Of a stretch of DNA of 64,000 nucleotides, positions 10,401-18,838 are shown piece by piece. The translations under genes were made by a program, and so were the position numbers. The DNA lies in the NCBI RefSeq assembly GCF_002102175.1, contig NZ_LQOX01000100.1, positions 1 through 64,000 on the forward strand, given 5' to 3'. A model generated the notes under the pieces. It was not told where the DNA came from. It ran no database searches and saw only the letters and a list, made by a program, of their open reading frames with translations. How positions within the stretch are numbered: the first letter of the stretch is position 1; every line of letters begins with the position of its first letter. Source of the DNA: Mycobacterium gastri. Lineage in GTDB: Bacteria; Actinomycetota; Actinomycetes; Mycobacteriales; Mycobacteriaceae.

Positions 10401-13400
10401 GCCCTGCCGGACTGCGGGGTGCACCACCTCTGGCCGCAGCCCGCCCACGCCAAATGCCCGCTCACGCTGTTCGTGCTGGAACGCGACACCGGCATCGACT
10501 GCGTGTGGGAATACGCTGAGGACGCGTTCGACGGCGACCGGATCCACGCGGCCGCCCAGCTGTTCGGTCGCGCGGTGGACCTGCTCACCAGCGACAGGCC
10601 GGGCACGCTGACCGAGCTGGCCGCCCCCTATCGCGCTGACATCGCCGGGCACGGTCGCGGTCCACGGTCGACGCCGGCCTTCGCCACGGTGGCCGAAGGC
10701 TTCGCGCGTCAGGTCGCCCGGACACCGCACGCCCCCGCCGTGACGACCAGCCACCGCACGCTGTGCTACGCCGAAATCGACGCCCATGCCGCCGCTTTGG
10801 CCGCCCAACTGCCCCGACCATCCGATCCCGCCGCACCCGCGCGGGTGGCGATGTACCTGCCGCCGTCGGCCGAGCATGTGGTTGCGCTGCTGGCCGCGGC
10901 TCGCCTGAACCTCACCGCCGTTCCACTGGACCCGGCCTATCCCGCCGAGTTGCTGGGCCAGATCCTGCGTCAAGCCGAGCCGCTGTGCGTGCTGGTGCTG
11001 CCCGGTGCCGAAGCCGAGCTGGCTACCGTCGCGCCCGACGGCGTGCCCCGGCTGGTCGTCAGGCTGGCAGCCGCACCACCGGCCAAGCCGCCGTCCGCCG
11101 CGCCGCATGACGGCCGCAGGCCGCTGTACACGCTGTTCACCTCCGGATCCACCGGAACGCCCAAGGGCGTCGACGTCCCCGACCGCACGTTGTGCAACCT
11201 GCTGCACTGGCAAGGCGAGCACGGCGGGCTCGCCGGTGCGGCGGTGACCCAGCAATTCTCCACGCTGTCCTTCGACGTGTCCTTCCAGGAAATCTTCACC
11301 ACGCTGTGTTCGGGCGGCCGGCTGCATCTGGTGGACCCCGCATGGCGGCGGGATCTGCCGCAGCTGCTGGACCAGCTGGAAACCGCCGGCATCGAGCGCC
11401 TGTTCCTGCCGTACGTGGCACTGCAACTGCTCGCCGAGCACGGCGTCCAGCTGGGCAGATATCCGTCCCGGCTGCGCGACGTCATCACCGCCGGCGAGCA
11501 GCTGATCTGTACCCCGGCGATCCGCACCTGGTTCGCGCGACTGCGGGGCGCCCGGCTGTTCAACCACTACGGCCCCACCGAAACACACGTCGTCAGTGCC
11601 CTGGTGCTGGACGGGGATCCGGCGACGTGGCCGGAGCGACCCGCGATCGGCCGGCCGGTAGCCAACGCCGTGCTGCGCGTGGTGGACGACACCGGAGACC
11701 CCGTCGCGCCCGGCGTGACCGGTCGGCTGCTCCTCGGCGGGCACATGGCCGTGCCGTGCTACCTCGGCGATCCCGAACTGAACCGGACCCGGTTCACCGC
11801 GGTGCCCGGACAGGGAACCTTCTACCGCAGCGGCGACCTGGCCCACGTCGACCACAACGGGTTGTTCCATTACGACGGCCGCGACGACCAGCAGATCAAG
11901 ATCAGCGGCCACCGGCTGGAACTGGGCCAGATGGAGGCGGCCCTGCTGCGGCATCCACGGATCGCGGGAGCCGTCGTCATCCCGGTGAGCGGCTCGCTGC
12001 GCGCCCTAATGCAATGCCACGGCACCGACGATCCGAGCGTCGACGAGCTGAACTCGCACCTTGCCGGGTTGCTGCCCGCACACGCCCGGATCGCCGACTT
12101 CCGACGGGTGGACGCCCTGCCGCTCACCCCGAGCGGCAAAGTCGACCGTCGGGCGGCCGCGACCGTGCAGGGACGCGAGCTCGTAGCGGTTAGCGCGTGG
12201 CGGGATGTCTCGGCGCTGGAAGGCCGGCTCTACGGCGAGTTCCTGGCAGCAACCGGCAAGCCGCTGCGACCCGACCAGAAGTTCTTCGATGCTGGGGCTA
12301 CCAGTTTGGACCTGATGCGGTTTCAGCAGCGCTGCAGCGCCGAGCTCGGGCTGCCGTTCACGGTGGCCGACCTCTTCGAATTCCTCAGCATCCGCGAGCT
12401 CAGCCGCCATCTGGAGACGTCGCGGGCCCCGTCAGCTCCCGCACCCGGCCCGCTACCGGCCGCCAGAGAACACCGCGACGGACCGGTCGCCGAACCCGTC
12501 GCGATCGTCGGGATGGCTGTGCGGGCACCCGGCGCGCCGGATTTGGCGTCGTTTTGGCGGTTGGTCGAAACGGGCGGGTCGGGCGTGGAGCACTTCGAGG
12601 CGGCCGACGGCCTCGTCGGCGCCCGGAGCCAGCTGGACGGCATGTTGGCGTTCGACCCGGACCGATTCGGGATCAGCCACCGCCACGCCCGGTTGATGGA
12701 TCCCCAACAGCGGCATTTGCTGATGAGCTGCACGGCAGCGCTCGCCCACGCCGGCATCGCCGAGCCCGGCGCCGCCCGCGTCGGGCTGGTGGCCACCGGC
12801 GGCTACGACACCTACTACCAGGCGATGATGCGCGAGGCCGATCCCGCCGACCTGCCCAGCGGGCTCAGCATGGAGATTCTGCACGAGAAGAACTTCCTTG
12901 CCGCCAAGGCGGCCTACCACCTGCAGCTGACCGGGCCGGTGTTCACCGCGCAGGCGGCGTGCGCCAGCTCGCTGGTGGCGGTGCATCTAGCCGCCGGGTT
13001 GCTGCGCGAGGACGACGCGGACGTGATGCTGGTGGCGGGCGTGAACGTCGACACCGCGCTGACCGACGGGTACCGGCATCGACCGCACTACTTCCTGGCG
13101 CCCGACGGCATCTGCCGCCCGTTCAGCGACGACGCCGACGGCACGCTGGGCGCCAGCGGAGTCGCGGTCGTGGTGCTCAAGCGCCTGTCGCAAGCCGAGC
13201 GCGACGGTGACACCATCCACGCGGTGATCACCGGGTCGGCGATCAACAACGACGGCTCACGCAAACACAGCTTCATGGCCCCGTCGGTGGCCGGACAACG
13301 CACGGTGATCGCCCAGGCGTTGCGGCGCAGTGGGCGCCGCGCCACCGACATCGGATATGTCGAGGCGCATGGCACGGCCACCCGGCTGGGCGACCCGGTC

Positions 13401-14234
13401 GAGGTGAACGCGCTGCAGCAGGGCTACGGGCTCACCGAACCTGCCTCGTGCGGGCTGTCCTCGCTCAAGAGCCAGGTCGGCCACCTAGGAGTCGCCGCCG
13501 GCGTGACCGGGTTGATCCGCGCGGCGTTGGCGGTGCGCAACGCGGTGATTCCGCCGAACGTCAACTTCCGACGACTCAGCCCGGAAATCGGCGACGGCGC
13601 GGTTCCGTTCTACATTCCCACCGAAGCCCGACCATGGCCGGCAAAGCGCACCCGCGTCGCCGCCGTCAGCAGCTTCGGTGCCGGCGGCATCAACGCGCAC
13701 GCGATCGTGGAACAGGGTTGCGAATCGGCCGCGGCCACTTCGGCCGTCCCGTGCCTGCTTCTTTCCGCGCACAGCGAAACAGCGTTGCGGGCCGACGCCC
13801 ACCGCATCTCCGACTATCTGGCCGCACACCCCGACAACTACCCGCAGGTGCTACGCCACCTGCAGGCCGGTCGCCCGCCGATGCGATACCGCGCGGCAGC
13901 CGTGCCAGCCGACGCGGAATCCGCCGTCGCCTGGCTGCGCACCGTCGTCGCGACGCAGGTCCCCGACGCGCCGCCGGCACGCCGATTGCCGGCCGAAGGC
14001 AGCTCACCCCGCACCCTTGCCCAAGCGTGGACCGACGGAGCCGTGATCGAGTGGTCGCCAGGGTCGGCCCAGCCGCCGTGGGACTTCCCGCCGCCATCCT
14101 TCGACCTCGATGACTACGACTTTCCCCGCGCCTGCCCGGAACCCACGCCGGGCCAGGTTGCGGCCTCCAGCCGGCGCATCGCTGCACCCCCCGGGCGACG
14201 ACTTGATCGCCGGCCCGTGCGGGCGCTCACCTGA
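7452..14234 (+). CDS. NRPS-PKS hybrid megasynthase, A-T-C-A-T-KS
   Basis: The roughly 2260-residue protein starts at a GTG; frames further upstream run antisense through lpqR. Domains in order: adenylation 1 (about 20-525; YTSGTTGLPKG near 160, NVYGPTECT near 320, YRTGDL near 407), carrier 1 (GGDSL, Ser about 573), condensation (about 630-1060, complete HHIAVDG near 766), adenylation 2 (about 1075-1565; FTSGSTGTPKG near 1226, YGPTET, YRSGDL), carrier 2 (GATSLDL, Ser about 1618), then ketosynthase (about 1680-2105; Cys 1837 in QAACASS, His in EAHGTAT, His in SQVGHLG). The C-terminus is a 150-residue linker-like tail. There is no acyltransferase, final carrier or thioesterase. Starting with A-T suggests loading of one amino acid, condensation with a second, then handover to a ketosynthase. 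Partner enzymes are not in the window. Confidence 0.9.
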   Translation: MDPQTPTAAATTPDGRANRTLAAAVLDQVRRTPEAPAVVDGDRVLSYSELACRSAAVARGLHAAGIGPGQAVAVCLPRSWQLVCVMLGIRRAGATVVPLDADSPVARQRHILADSDSVAVVCAGPEAAPTPASVRALRAADLLDTGPGPFDNVDAPPRDPAFVFYTSGTTGLPKGVEVCDAGILRLAEPGWLRFEAGARIASLSNPAFDALTFEVWTPLLTGGTCVVFGGLGGASGGNGVTGLNVHAHLQTPRRLAEALRGSRIDTAFVTTALFNTLVDAVPDCFATLSRVLIGGEQLDAARIRRWYRANPASATELVNVYGPTECTTFALYHPIPADFTGDAVPIGRPLPSTAAVLVVDGNRAAAAGELAELYLSGAGLANGYRNLPDETASRFVRLPWHDDGVQRWYRTGDLVRRDEAGLITFVGRADRQVKVRGFRIEPAEVERQLAAHPAIRQVRVCTRRHADGRHELLAYLVLADTLTFDAYHRYLTDTVARYMRPQHTYLVDALPHTANGKVDESALLTCGAAPWRRPRTVERQAGAILRELLELAGGVLGVPDLAAGDRFVTSGGDSLTALRLRFEIQRRWQVDVPPADVIGKDFAALADTIATGAHAGHYPPVPAPTGMRSAPATSEQQRLWLLQQRDPQNRAYDVRLAFQLQGTPDVAALRVAVCRLVARHPALRTALRAALDGLRQEVGDPYDPWDSVDARDGEEWHLTADRFFTPAFDLAQPRMLRAGLAPQGDSCGSARPAATGGFILLLHLHHIAVDGFSLNVLFRELSADYAALAAGRALPEHRPVHTPVEATLWQRDFRRSPGYQDQRRALRRRYAALEWPTPPAEPAGGNARLFHSSLDAGQCAALARLAAELGLTRFQLLLAAFTWSLYGITGRTRPIVATPVAGRPMAEFESAVGMFANTVLLPIDLAPDAPLRAQLQGQAVTTRDVLNRQDVTLADVLTDSPVPAGGSPLEFLFVLENTDYGALALPDCGVHHLWPQPAHAKCPLTLFVLERDTGIDCVWEYAEDAFDGDRIHAAAQLFGRAVDLLTSDRPGTLTELAAPYRADIAGHGRGPRSTPAFATVAEGFARQVARTPHAPAVTTSHRTLCYAEIDAHAAALAAQLPRPSDPAAPARVAMYLPPSAEHVVALLAAARLNLTAVPLDPAYPAELLGQILRQAEPLCVLVLPGAEAELATVAPDGVPRLVVRLAAAPPAKPPSAAPHDGRRPLYTLFTSGSTGTPKGVDVPDRTLCNLLHWQGEHGGLAGAAVTQQFSTLSFDVSFQEIFTTLCSGGRLHLVDPAWRRDLPQLLDQLETAGIERLFLPYVALQLLAEHGVQLGRYPSRLRDVITAGEQLICTPAIRTWFARLRGARLFNHYGPTETHVVSALVLDGDPATWPERPAIGRPVANAVLRVVDDTGDPVAPGVTGRLLLGGHMAVPCYLGDPELNRTRFTAVPGQGTFYRSGDLAHVDHNGLFHYDGRDDQQIKISGHRLELGQMEAALLRHPRIAGAVVIPVSGSLRALMQCHGTDDPSVDELNSHLAGLLPAHARIADFRRVDALPLTPSGKVDRRAAATVQGRELVAVSAWRDVSALEGRLYGEFLAATGKPLRPDQKFFDAGATSLDLMRFQQRCSAELGLPFTVADLFEFLSIRELSRHLETSRAPSAPAPGPLPAAREHRDGPVAEPVAIVGMAVRAPGAPDLASFWRLVETGGSGVEHFEAADGLVGARSQLDGMLAFDPDRFGISHRHARLMDPQQRHLLMSCTAALAHAGIAEPGAARVGLVATGGYDTYYQAMMREADPADLPSGLSMEILHEKNFLAAKAAYHLQLTGPVFTAQAACASSLVAVHLAAGLLREDDADVMLVAGVNVDTALTDGYRHRPHYFLAPDGICRPFSDDADGTLGASGVAVVVLKRLSQAERDGDTIHAVITGSAINNDGSRKHSFMAPSVAGQRTVIAQALRRSGRRATDIGYVEAHGTATRLGDPVEVNALQQGYGLTEPASCGLSSLKSQVGHLGVAAGVTGLIRAALAVRNAVIPPNVNFRRLSPEIGDGAVPFYIPTEARPWPAKRTRVAAVSSFGAGGINAHAIVEQGCESAAATSAVPCLLLSAHSETALRADAHRISDYLAAHPDNYPQVLRHLQAGRPPMRYRAAAVPADAESAVAWLRTVVATQVPDAPPARRLPAEGSSPRTLAQAWTDGAVIEWSPGSAQPPWDFPPPSFDLDDYDFPRACPEPTPGQVAASSRRIAAPPGRRLDRRPVRALT

Positions 14235-14248
14235 CCCGCTTCAGGTGA
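14227..14248. terminator. Hairpin shared by two convergent genes
   Basis: A perfect 8-bp inverted repeat (TCACCTGA, 6-bp loop, TCAGGTGA) spans the stop codons of the megasynthase and of the facing TetR gene. There is no clear T-run, so this is a likely but unproven two-way terminator. Confidence 0.5.
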
Positions 14249-14867
14249 TGTCGCCGTCGACGTAACGCTGCAGGTTGGGCGCAAGCGCGGCCACCACCTC
14301 GTCCTCGGGCATCGACGCGATCGGCTCGATCTTCCAGACGTAGCGCAGCAGGGCGAAGCCGATCAGCTGGCTGGCGATCAGCCCGCTGCGACGCAGCCGT
14401 TCGCCCTCGTCGTCGCCTAACGTCGACTCACCGATCAGCCCGCGTTCGACGATCAGCCGGAGCTTTTCGCGGGTAGTGGGTTCGTGGGCGGCGGTCAGCA
14501 CCACCGCGCGCAGGACAGGACCGACCTCCTCATCCGTCCAGATGTCGAGCACGTTGCGGATCAGTTGTCGGCCCAACTCGGCCTTGGGGGTGGCCCAGGT
14601 CGTGGCGACCGAGTCGAGCCACTTCTGCGGTGGCGCGGTCGCAGCGTCGAGCAGGCCTTCCTTGGAGCCGAAGTAGTGGTAGATCAGCGCCGGGTCGACG
14701 TCGGCGGCGCGCGCGACCGCGCGGATCGCCGTACCGGCCCAGCCGTGTTCGGCGAACTCTTCGCGGGCCGCGGTCAGAATGCGCCCCGCCAGCACGCCGC
14801 GGTCGTCGCGTGGGCCGGGGGTGCTGGATCGGGTCGCCACAGTCACACCATACCCGCGGAATTTCAT
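14241..14867 (-). CDS. TetR-family transcriptional regulator
   Basis: The 208-residue protein has a TetR DNA-binding domain: ILTAAREEFAEHGWAGTAIRAVARAADVDPALIYHYFGSK, with the HTH at about residues 45-65. A ligand-binding helical C-terminus with the mycobacterial TetR_C style end (SGLIASQLIGFALLRY) follows. Translation may start a few codons later, at a GTG. It diverges from the CocE-type pseudogene, and a strong palindrome lies between them, so it probably controls itself and that gene. It converges on the megasynthase gene, separated only by a hairpin, so a role for that gene is possible but not shown. Confidence 0.85.
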   Translation of the reverse strand: MKFRGYGVTVATRSSTPGPRDDRGVLAGRILTAAREEFAEHGWAGTAIRAVARAADVDPALIYHYFGSKEGLLDAATAPPQKWLDSVATTWATPKAELGRQLIRNVLDIWTDEEVGPVLRAVVLTAAHEPTTREKLRLIVERGLIGESTLGDDEGERLRRSGLIASQLIGFALLRYVWKIEPIASMPEDEVVAALAPNLQRYVDGDIT

Positions 14868-14871
14868 CTTG

Positions 14872-14903
14872 CGTTGAGACTAATTTCAACGTAGCGTGAA
14901 ATT
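14872..14903. promoter_or_regulatory. Overlapping palindromes, likely TetR operator
   Basis: Two interleaved inverted repeats sit between the divergent genes: CGTTGA-N8-TCAACG (14872-14891) and AATTTCA-N8-TGAAATT (14882-14903). The second abuts the start codon of the CocE-type gene. Binding here would block its translation start region and the promoter. Confidence 0.6.
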
Positions 14904-16215
14904 ATGACGAAATTGCTCAATGGTCCGCAGACCGCCGGCCGGCAATACCGGAACCTCAGCGAGGCGCGGTACACCTGCCGCACCGACGCCAACGCGGCGG
15001 TCACGGTCCGCGACGGCACCACGTTGTTGGCCGATGTGCACCGGCCCGATTCCGACGGCCGCTTTCCCGCGCTGCTGGCCGCTTCCCCCTACCCGCGGCA
15101 GATGCAGGACTTCGGCGCACCCGCGGCTTCATCGAGGCCGGCGCGACCGACTTCTGGGTGGCCCGCGGCTATGCGCACGTCATCGCCAACCTCCGCGGCA
15201 CCTGCGGGTCCGGCGGCACCTTCAGCTTCTTAGATGCACACGAGCGCCAAGACCTCTACGACCTTGTCGAATGGGTCGCCGCACAACCCTGGTGCGACGG
15301 AAACGTCGGCATGATCGGCATCAGCTACTTCGCGATCAGCCAACTCGAGGCGGCGGTCGAGCGGCCACCACACCTGAAGGCGATCTTCCCGCTGGCCGCA
15401 ACGGCCGACGGGTACGAAGCGACCTACCACCACGGCCTGTTCAGTTCGTCGTTCGTCACGCCGTTCTTGGCGATGACCGGCCTGACGGCCGAGCGCAGCG
15501 ACAAGCTCTGGCGTAGCAAGCCCATCGGCCTGGCTCGCCGGGTGCTCAACAGCCCGCGGGTGCACAAGAAGTTCGAGACCCTGAACGGAGAGTCGGCGCT
15601 GACCATGCTGCGCCAACTCCTCCGGCTGCCGCACAATCCGCATCCGTGGGACGAGCTGTGGCTGGACGCCGCGGTCAGGCATCCAACCCGCGACCGGTGG
15701 TGGCAGGAGCGAAACCTGTTGCCGCTACTGAAGGAAATCGACATTCCGGTGTACCTCGGCTGCGATTGGGAGAACGTGCCCCTGCACCTCCCGTCCACTT
15801 TTGCCGCCTGGAACGCATTGTCGGACAACGCCTGTGTGCGAATGGGCATGCTCGGCAAGTTCGGCCTGACCTGGCCATGGGAAAGTCTGCACGTCGAGGC
15901 GCTTGCCTGACAGCGGGCTGGCTGCGGGCCAGCATGCGTGCGGTGGACGAGGCGGCCAGCCGGCCCGGGGCGCCGGCGTTGCCCTGCACGAACGCTCAGG
16001 GGATACCGGTAGGACAAGACGTCGTATATCGAATCCCGTTGGTGCCCAATGCTCGCCGGTTCAAGAGCGGGCACCGCATCCAGCTGGTGCTCGCCAGCGA
16101 CGACCAAGATCCGGCGGTTCCCGCCATTATGAGCTTCCGGCATGCCAGCGTCGGTACCAGCAGCCTGAACACCGTGCGCTCGTCGTCGCGGCTCCTGCTC
16201 CCGGTGCTTGGCTAG
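14904..16215 (+). pseudogene. CocE/NonD-family alpha/beta hydrolase, disrupted
   Basis: The start reads as an X-Pro dipeptidyl-peptidase/CocE hydrolase (TVRDGTTLLADVHRPDSDG). A one-base deletion near 15125 shifts the frame: the expected GAPAGFIEAGATDFWVARGY is split across two frames. The second frame continues with NLRGTCGSGGTF, LYDLVEWVAAQPWCDG and the nucleophile region GMIGISYFAISQLEA, then ends at a stop at 15908. The last part, from GWLRASMRAVDEA to SSLNTVRSSSRLLLPVL, is in a third frame, and much of the middle of the C-terminal beta-sandwich domain is missing. Two independent lesions make this a real pseudogene rather than a sequencing error. Intact relatives are about 550 residues long. 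Confidence 0.8.
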
Positions 16216-16386
16216 CCATGTGACATTCGGCCAAGTCACTCGGCCACGGACATATCGGGCACATTGCGACATACCGCAATAGCGGCAAATATGAAGATTT
16301 CATGACGGTTTCGGTTGGGCGAAGATACGGCAGCTTTAGAAGTCGAATATCACCATTGCCATTGGCTCAGCTATAACGTTGCCCGG

Positions 16387-18012
16387 ATGCGCGGATCGAA
16401 CACGTATGAGAGATACTGGCGCCCAGCATTTCACGTTGTCGTGTCGGCATTCGTCATTGCCTTCGCCGTCATTCTCGCATCTCCGGTAGCTCATGCGGCC
16501 GCGGTGACCGCGACATTGGCGGTGACCTCGCAGTGGAACACCGGTTTTGTGGCCAACTACAAGATAGTGAACTCGGGCTCGGCTCAGCTGACCGACTGGA
16601 AGGTCGAATTCGATTTGCCCGCAGACGAATCGATCACCAATGTGTGGAGTAGCAAGCTGGCCCAGTCCGGGACGCACTTCGTCTTGACGCCCGAAGATTA
16701 CAACCGAACGATTGCGCCCGGCGGATCCATCAGCATTGGCTTCCAGGCCGCGTTGACCGGAGCGTATTCACCACCGGCGAATTGTCTGGTCAACGGAGAG
16801 CCCTGCACCACCGGATCAACCCCTAGCACCACGCCCACCACCACGCCTACCACCACGACGACGACTCCCACTACGACGACGACCACCACCACCCCGACCA
16901 CCACGACAACGACACCCACCACCACGACACCCACGACCACGACTTCCACGACGGGATCCGCCACCCCCGGCGCGGCGACCGCGACATTGGCGGTGACCTC
17001 GCAATGGAATACCGGCTTCGTGGCCAACTACAACATCGCCAACCCCGGCGCCGCGCAGCTGAACGGTTGGAAACTCGAATTCGACTTGCCCGCCGGCGAA
17101 TCCATCACCAATGCGTGGAGCAGCAAACTTGCCCAATCCGGTACGCATTATGTCCTGACTCCCGAGTCTTACAACAGCACAATCGCTCCGGGCAATTCGG
17201 TCACCGTCGGTTTCCAGGCCGCCCAGACGGGCGCGTACGCGCCGCCGACGAATTGTCTGCTCAACGGCCAATCCTGCACCGGCGGATCGGTGTCGACCAG
17301 CCAGTCCACGACGCCGACGACAACCACGAGCACGACCACGACTTCGAGCGGTACCCAGATTTGCGATCAGTTCGGAACGACGACGATCGGAGGCGCCTAC
17401 GTCGTTCAGAACAATCGGTGGGGCACCAGCGCCGCACAGTGCATCAACGTCACCGCGACCGGGTTCGCCATCACCAAAGAGGACGGCTCGGCCCCTACCA
17501 ACGGCGCTCCGCTGTCATATCCGTCGGTCTACCTCGGCTGCCATTACAGCAATTGCTCCCCGGGCAGCAGGCTGCCCGCCCAGTTGAGCCAGCTCACCAG
17601 TGCTAACAGCAGCATCAGTTACGGCTACGCCAGTGGCACTTACGATGCGGCGTACGACATCTGGCTGGACCCGACACCGAAAAAGGACGGCGTCAACCAG
17701 ATGGAGATCATGATCTGGTTCAACCGCCAAGGCTCCATCCAACCGGTCGGCACGAAAGTCGGCGCCGCCACCATCGGCGGCCGCAATTGGGATGTCTGGC
17801 AAGGCAGCAACGGCAGCAACAACGTGATCTCCTACGTCGCGCCGACGCCGATCAACTCCTGGAACTTCAGCGTGCTGGATTTCGTCAGCGATGTGCGCAA
17901 CCGCGGGGCTATAACCAATTCCTGGTACCTGACCAGCATTCAGGCCGGCTTCGAGCCGTGGAACGGCGGCGTCGGCCTTGCCGTCAATTCGTTCTCGGCC
18001 ACCGTCAACTGA
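16387..18012 (+). CDS. Secreted GH12 endoglucanase with two CBM2 modules
   Basis: The 541-residue protein starts MRGSNTYERYW with a long signal peptide ending near SPVAHAAA. Two cellulose-binding CBM2 modules follow (about 38-141 and 197-299), about 77 percent identical by hand count, each with conserved tryptophans (SQWNTGF, WKVEF or WKLEF, WSSKLAQ). They are separated by a Thr/Pro-rich linker of about 55 residues, and a second Thr linker leads to a GH12 domain (about 326-541). Catalytic glutamates are E440 (NQMEIMIWF, nucleophile) and E523 (AGFEPWNGG, acid/base). It should bind and cut beta-1,4-glucans outside the cell. M. tuberculosis, from memory, has only a split GH12 gene (celA2). Codon and base use look less GC-rich than in the neighbours. 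Confidence 0.9.
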   Translation: MRGSNTYERYWRPAFHVVVSAFVIAFAVILASPVAHAAAVTATLAVTSQWNTGFVANYKIVNSGSAQLTDWKVEFDLPADESITNVWSSKLAQSGTHFVLTPEDYNRTIAPGGSISIGFQAALTGAYSPPANCLVNGEPCTTGSTPSTTPTTTPTTTTTTPTTTTTTTTPTTTTTTPTTTTPTTTTSTTGSATPGAATATLAVTSQWNTGFVANYNIANPGAAQLNGWKLEFDLPAGESITNAWSSKLAQSGTHYVLTPESYNSTIAPGNSVTVGFQAAQTGAYAPPTNCLLNGQSCTGGSVSTSQSTTPTTTTSTTTTSSGTQICDQFGTTTIGGAYVVQNNRWGTSAAQCINVTATGFAITKEDGSAPTNGAPLSYPSVYLGCHYSNCSPGSRLPAQLSQLTSANSSISYGYASGTYDAAYDIWLDPTPKKDGVNQMEIMIWFNRQGSIQPVGTKVGAATIGGRNWDVWQGSNGSNNVISYVAPTPINSWNFSVLDFVSDVRNRGAITNSWYLTSIQAGFEPWNGGVGLAVNSFSATVN

Positions 18013-18205
18013 CCAGGCTGCGGTAGCGGTCAGTCTCGGCTCAGCCGTCACGTCGGCGTTGCGATCCGCCGAGGCCCGAGTGTGCCTGCACGACCGGCGC
18101 TAACGGCGTCACATCAACTTCATGAGATTAATTTTCAAGCTGGTTAAGCTAATTGCCCGGTTGTCCCCTAAGCTTTCGCCTTATCGCCATGAAGGATGCA
18201 GGCAA

Positions 18206-18838
18206 GTGACCAAGCGCGTCGCTGCGAATCGACAGCCGACTCGAGCTGAGCTGGAGAGGCTGCTGTCGGCCGATCTCCGGGCGATCACCGCGCATTCCGA
18301 CCGGGTCGGCCGCTACTATGCCCGGCAGAACCATTTGAGCCACGGCGACTTTCACGCCCTGCTGCACCTCATGGTCGCCGAGACCGCGGGCACACCGTTG
18401 ACACCGGCCCAGCTCAGCCAGCGCCTGGACGTGTCGGCAGCCGCCATTACCTATCTCGCCGATCGCATGATCGACGCCGGACACGTCCGCCGTGAGCCGG
18501 ATGTCGAAGACCGCCGCAGGTCACTGCTGCGGCTGCTGGACAGCAGCATGGAGCTGGCTCACGAGTTCTTCAGGCCACTGGGTGACCATCTCCGCGCGTC
18601 CCTGGCCGAGCTGCCTGACCGGGATCTGCGCAGTGCCCACAAGGTATTCACGGCGATGATCGCGGGGATGTCGGCATTTGAAAGCGAGCTCTACCCGCCG
18701 GCGGAGTCGTCGGCGCGGGCCGAGAAGTCTTCAAAGGGGGCGCCCGGTGGGCGGCGAAAACCACCGTCGAAAGCGGCAGCGGCCGAGCCGGGGCCGGCTA
18801 CCGGATCGGGGTCACGCCGACGGCGCGCAGCGCGTTGA
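18206..18838 (+). CDS. MarR-family transcriptional regulator
   Basis: From a GTG preceded by AAGGA, the product has about 210 residues; an ATG 84 bases upstream would add a basic leader and is less likely. A winged-helix MarR core is visible: [54 protein letters not shown]. The DRR wing motif is intact. The tail is Lys/Arg/Ala-rich and overlaps the 3' end of the convergent isopentenyl-diphosphate isomerase gene by 41 bp. Target genes are unknown; its own AT-rich upstream region is a candidate. Confidence 0.8.
   Translation: MTKRVAANRQPTRAELERLLSADLRAITAHSDRVGRYYARQNHLSHGDFHALLHLMVAETAGTPLTPAQLSQRLDVSAAAITYLADRMIDAGHVRREPDVEDRRRSLLRLLDSSMELAHEFFRPLGDHLRASLAELPDRDLRSAHKVFTAMIAGMSAFESELYPPAESSARAEKSSKGAPGGRRKPPSKAAAAEPGPATGSGSRRRRAAR

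Noticed and set aside
9792..11954. Long minus-strand open frame of about 720 codons
   Set aside because: It lies fully inside the megasynthase in antisense, is Gly/Gln/His/Arg-rich and has no family features. High GC creates such frames.
16810..16960. Tandem ACC/ACG repeats that might suggest a CRISPR or VNTR array
   Set aside because: They encode the Thr/Pro linker of the cellulase; there are no regular spacers. No CRISPR array was seen anywhere in the window.
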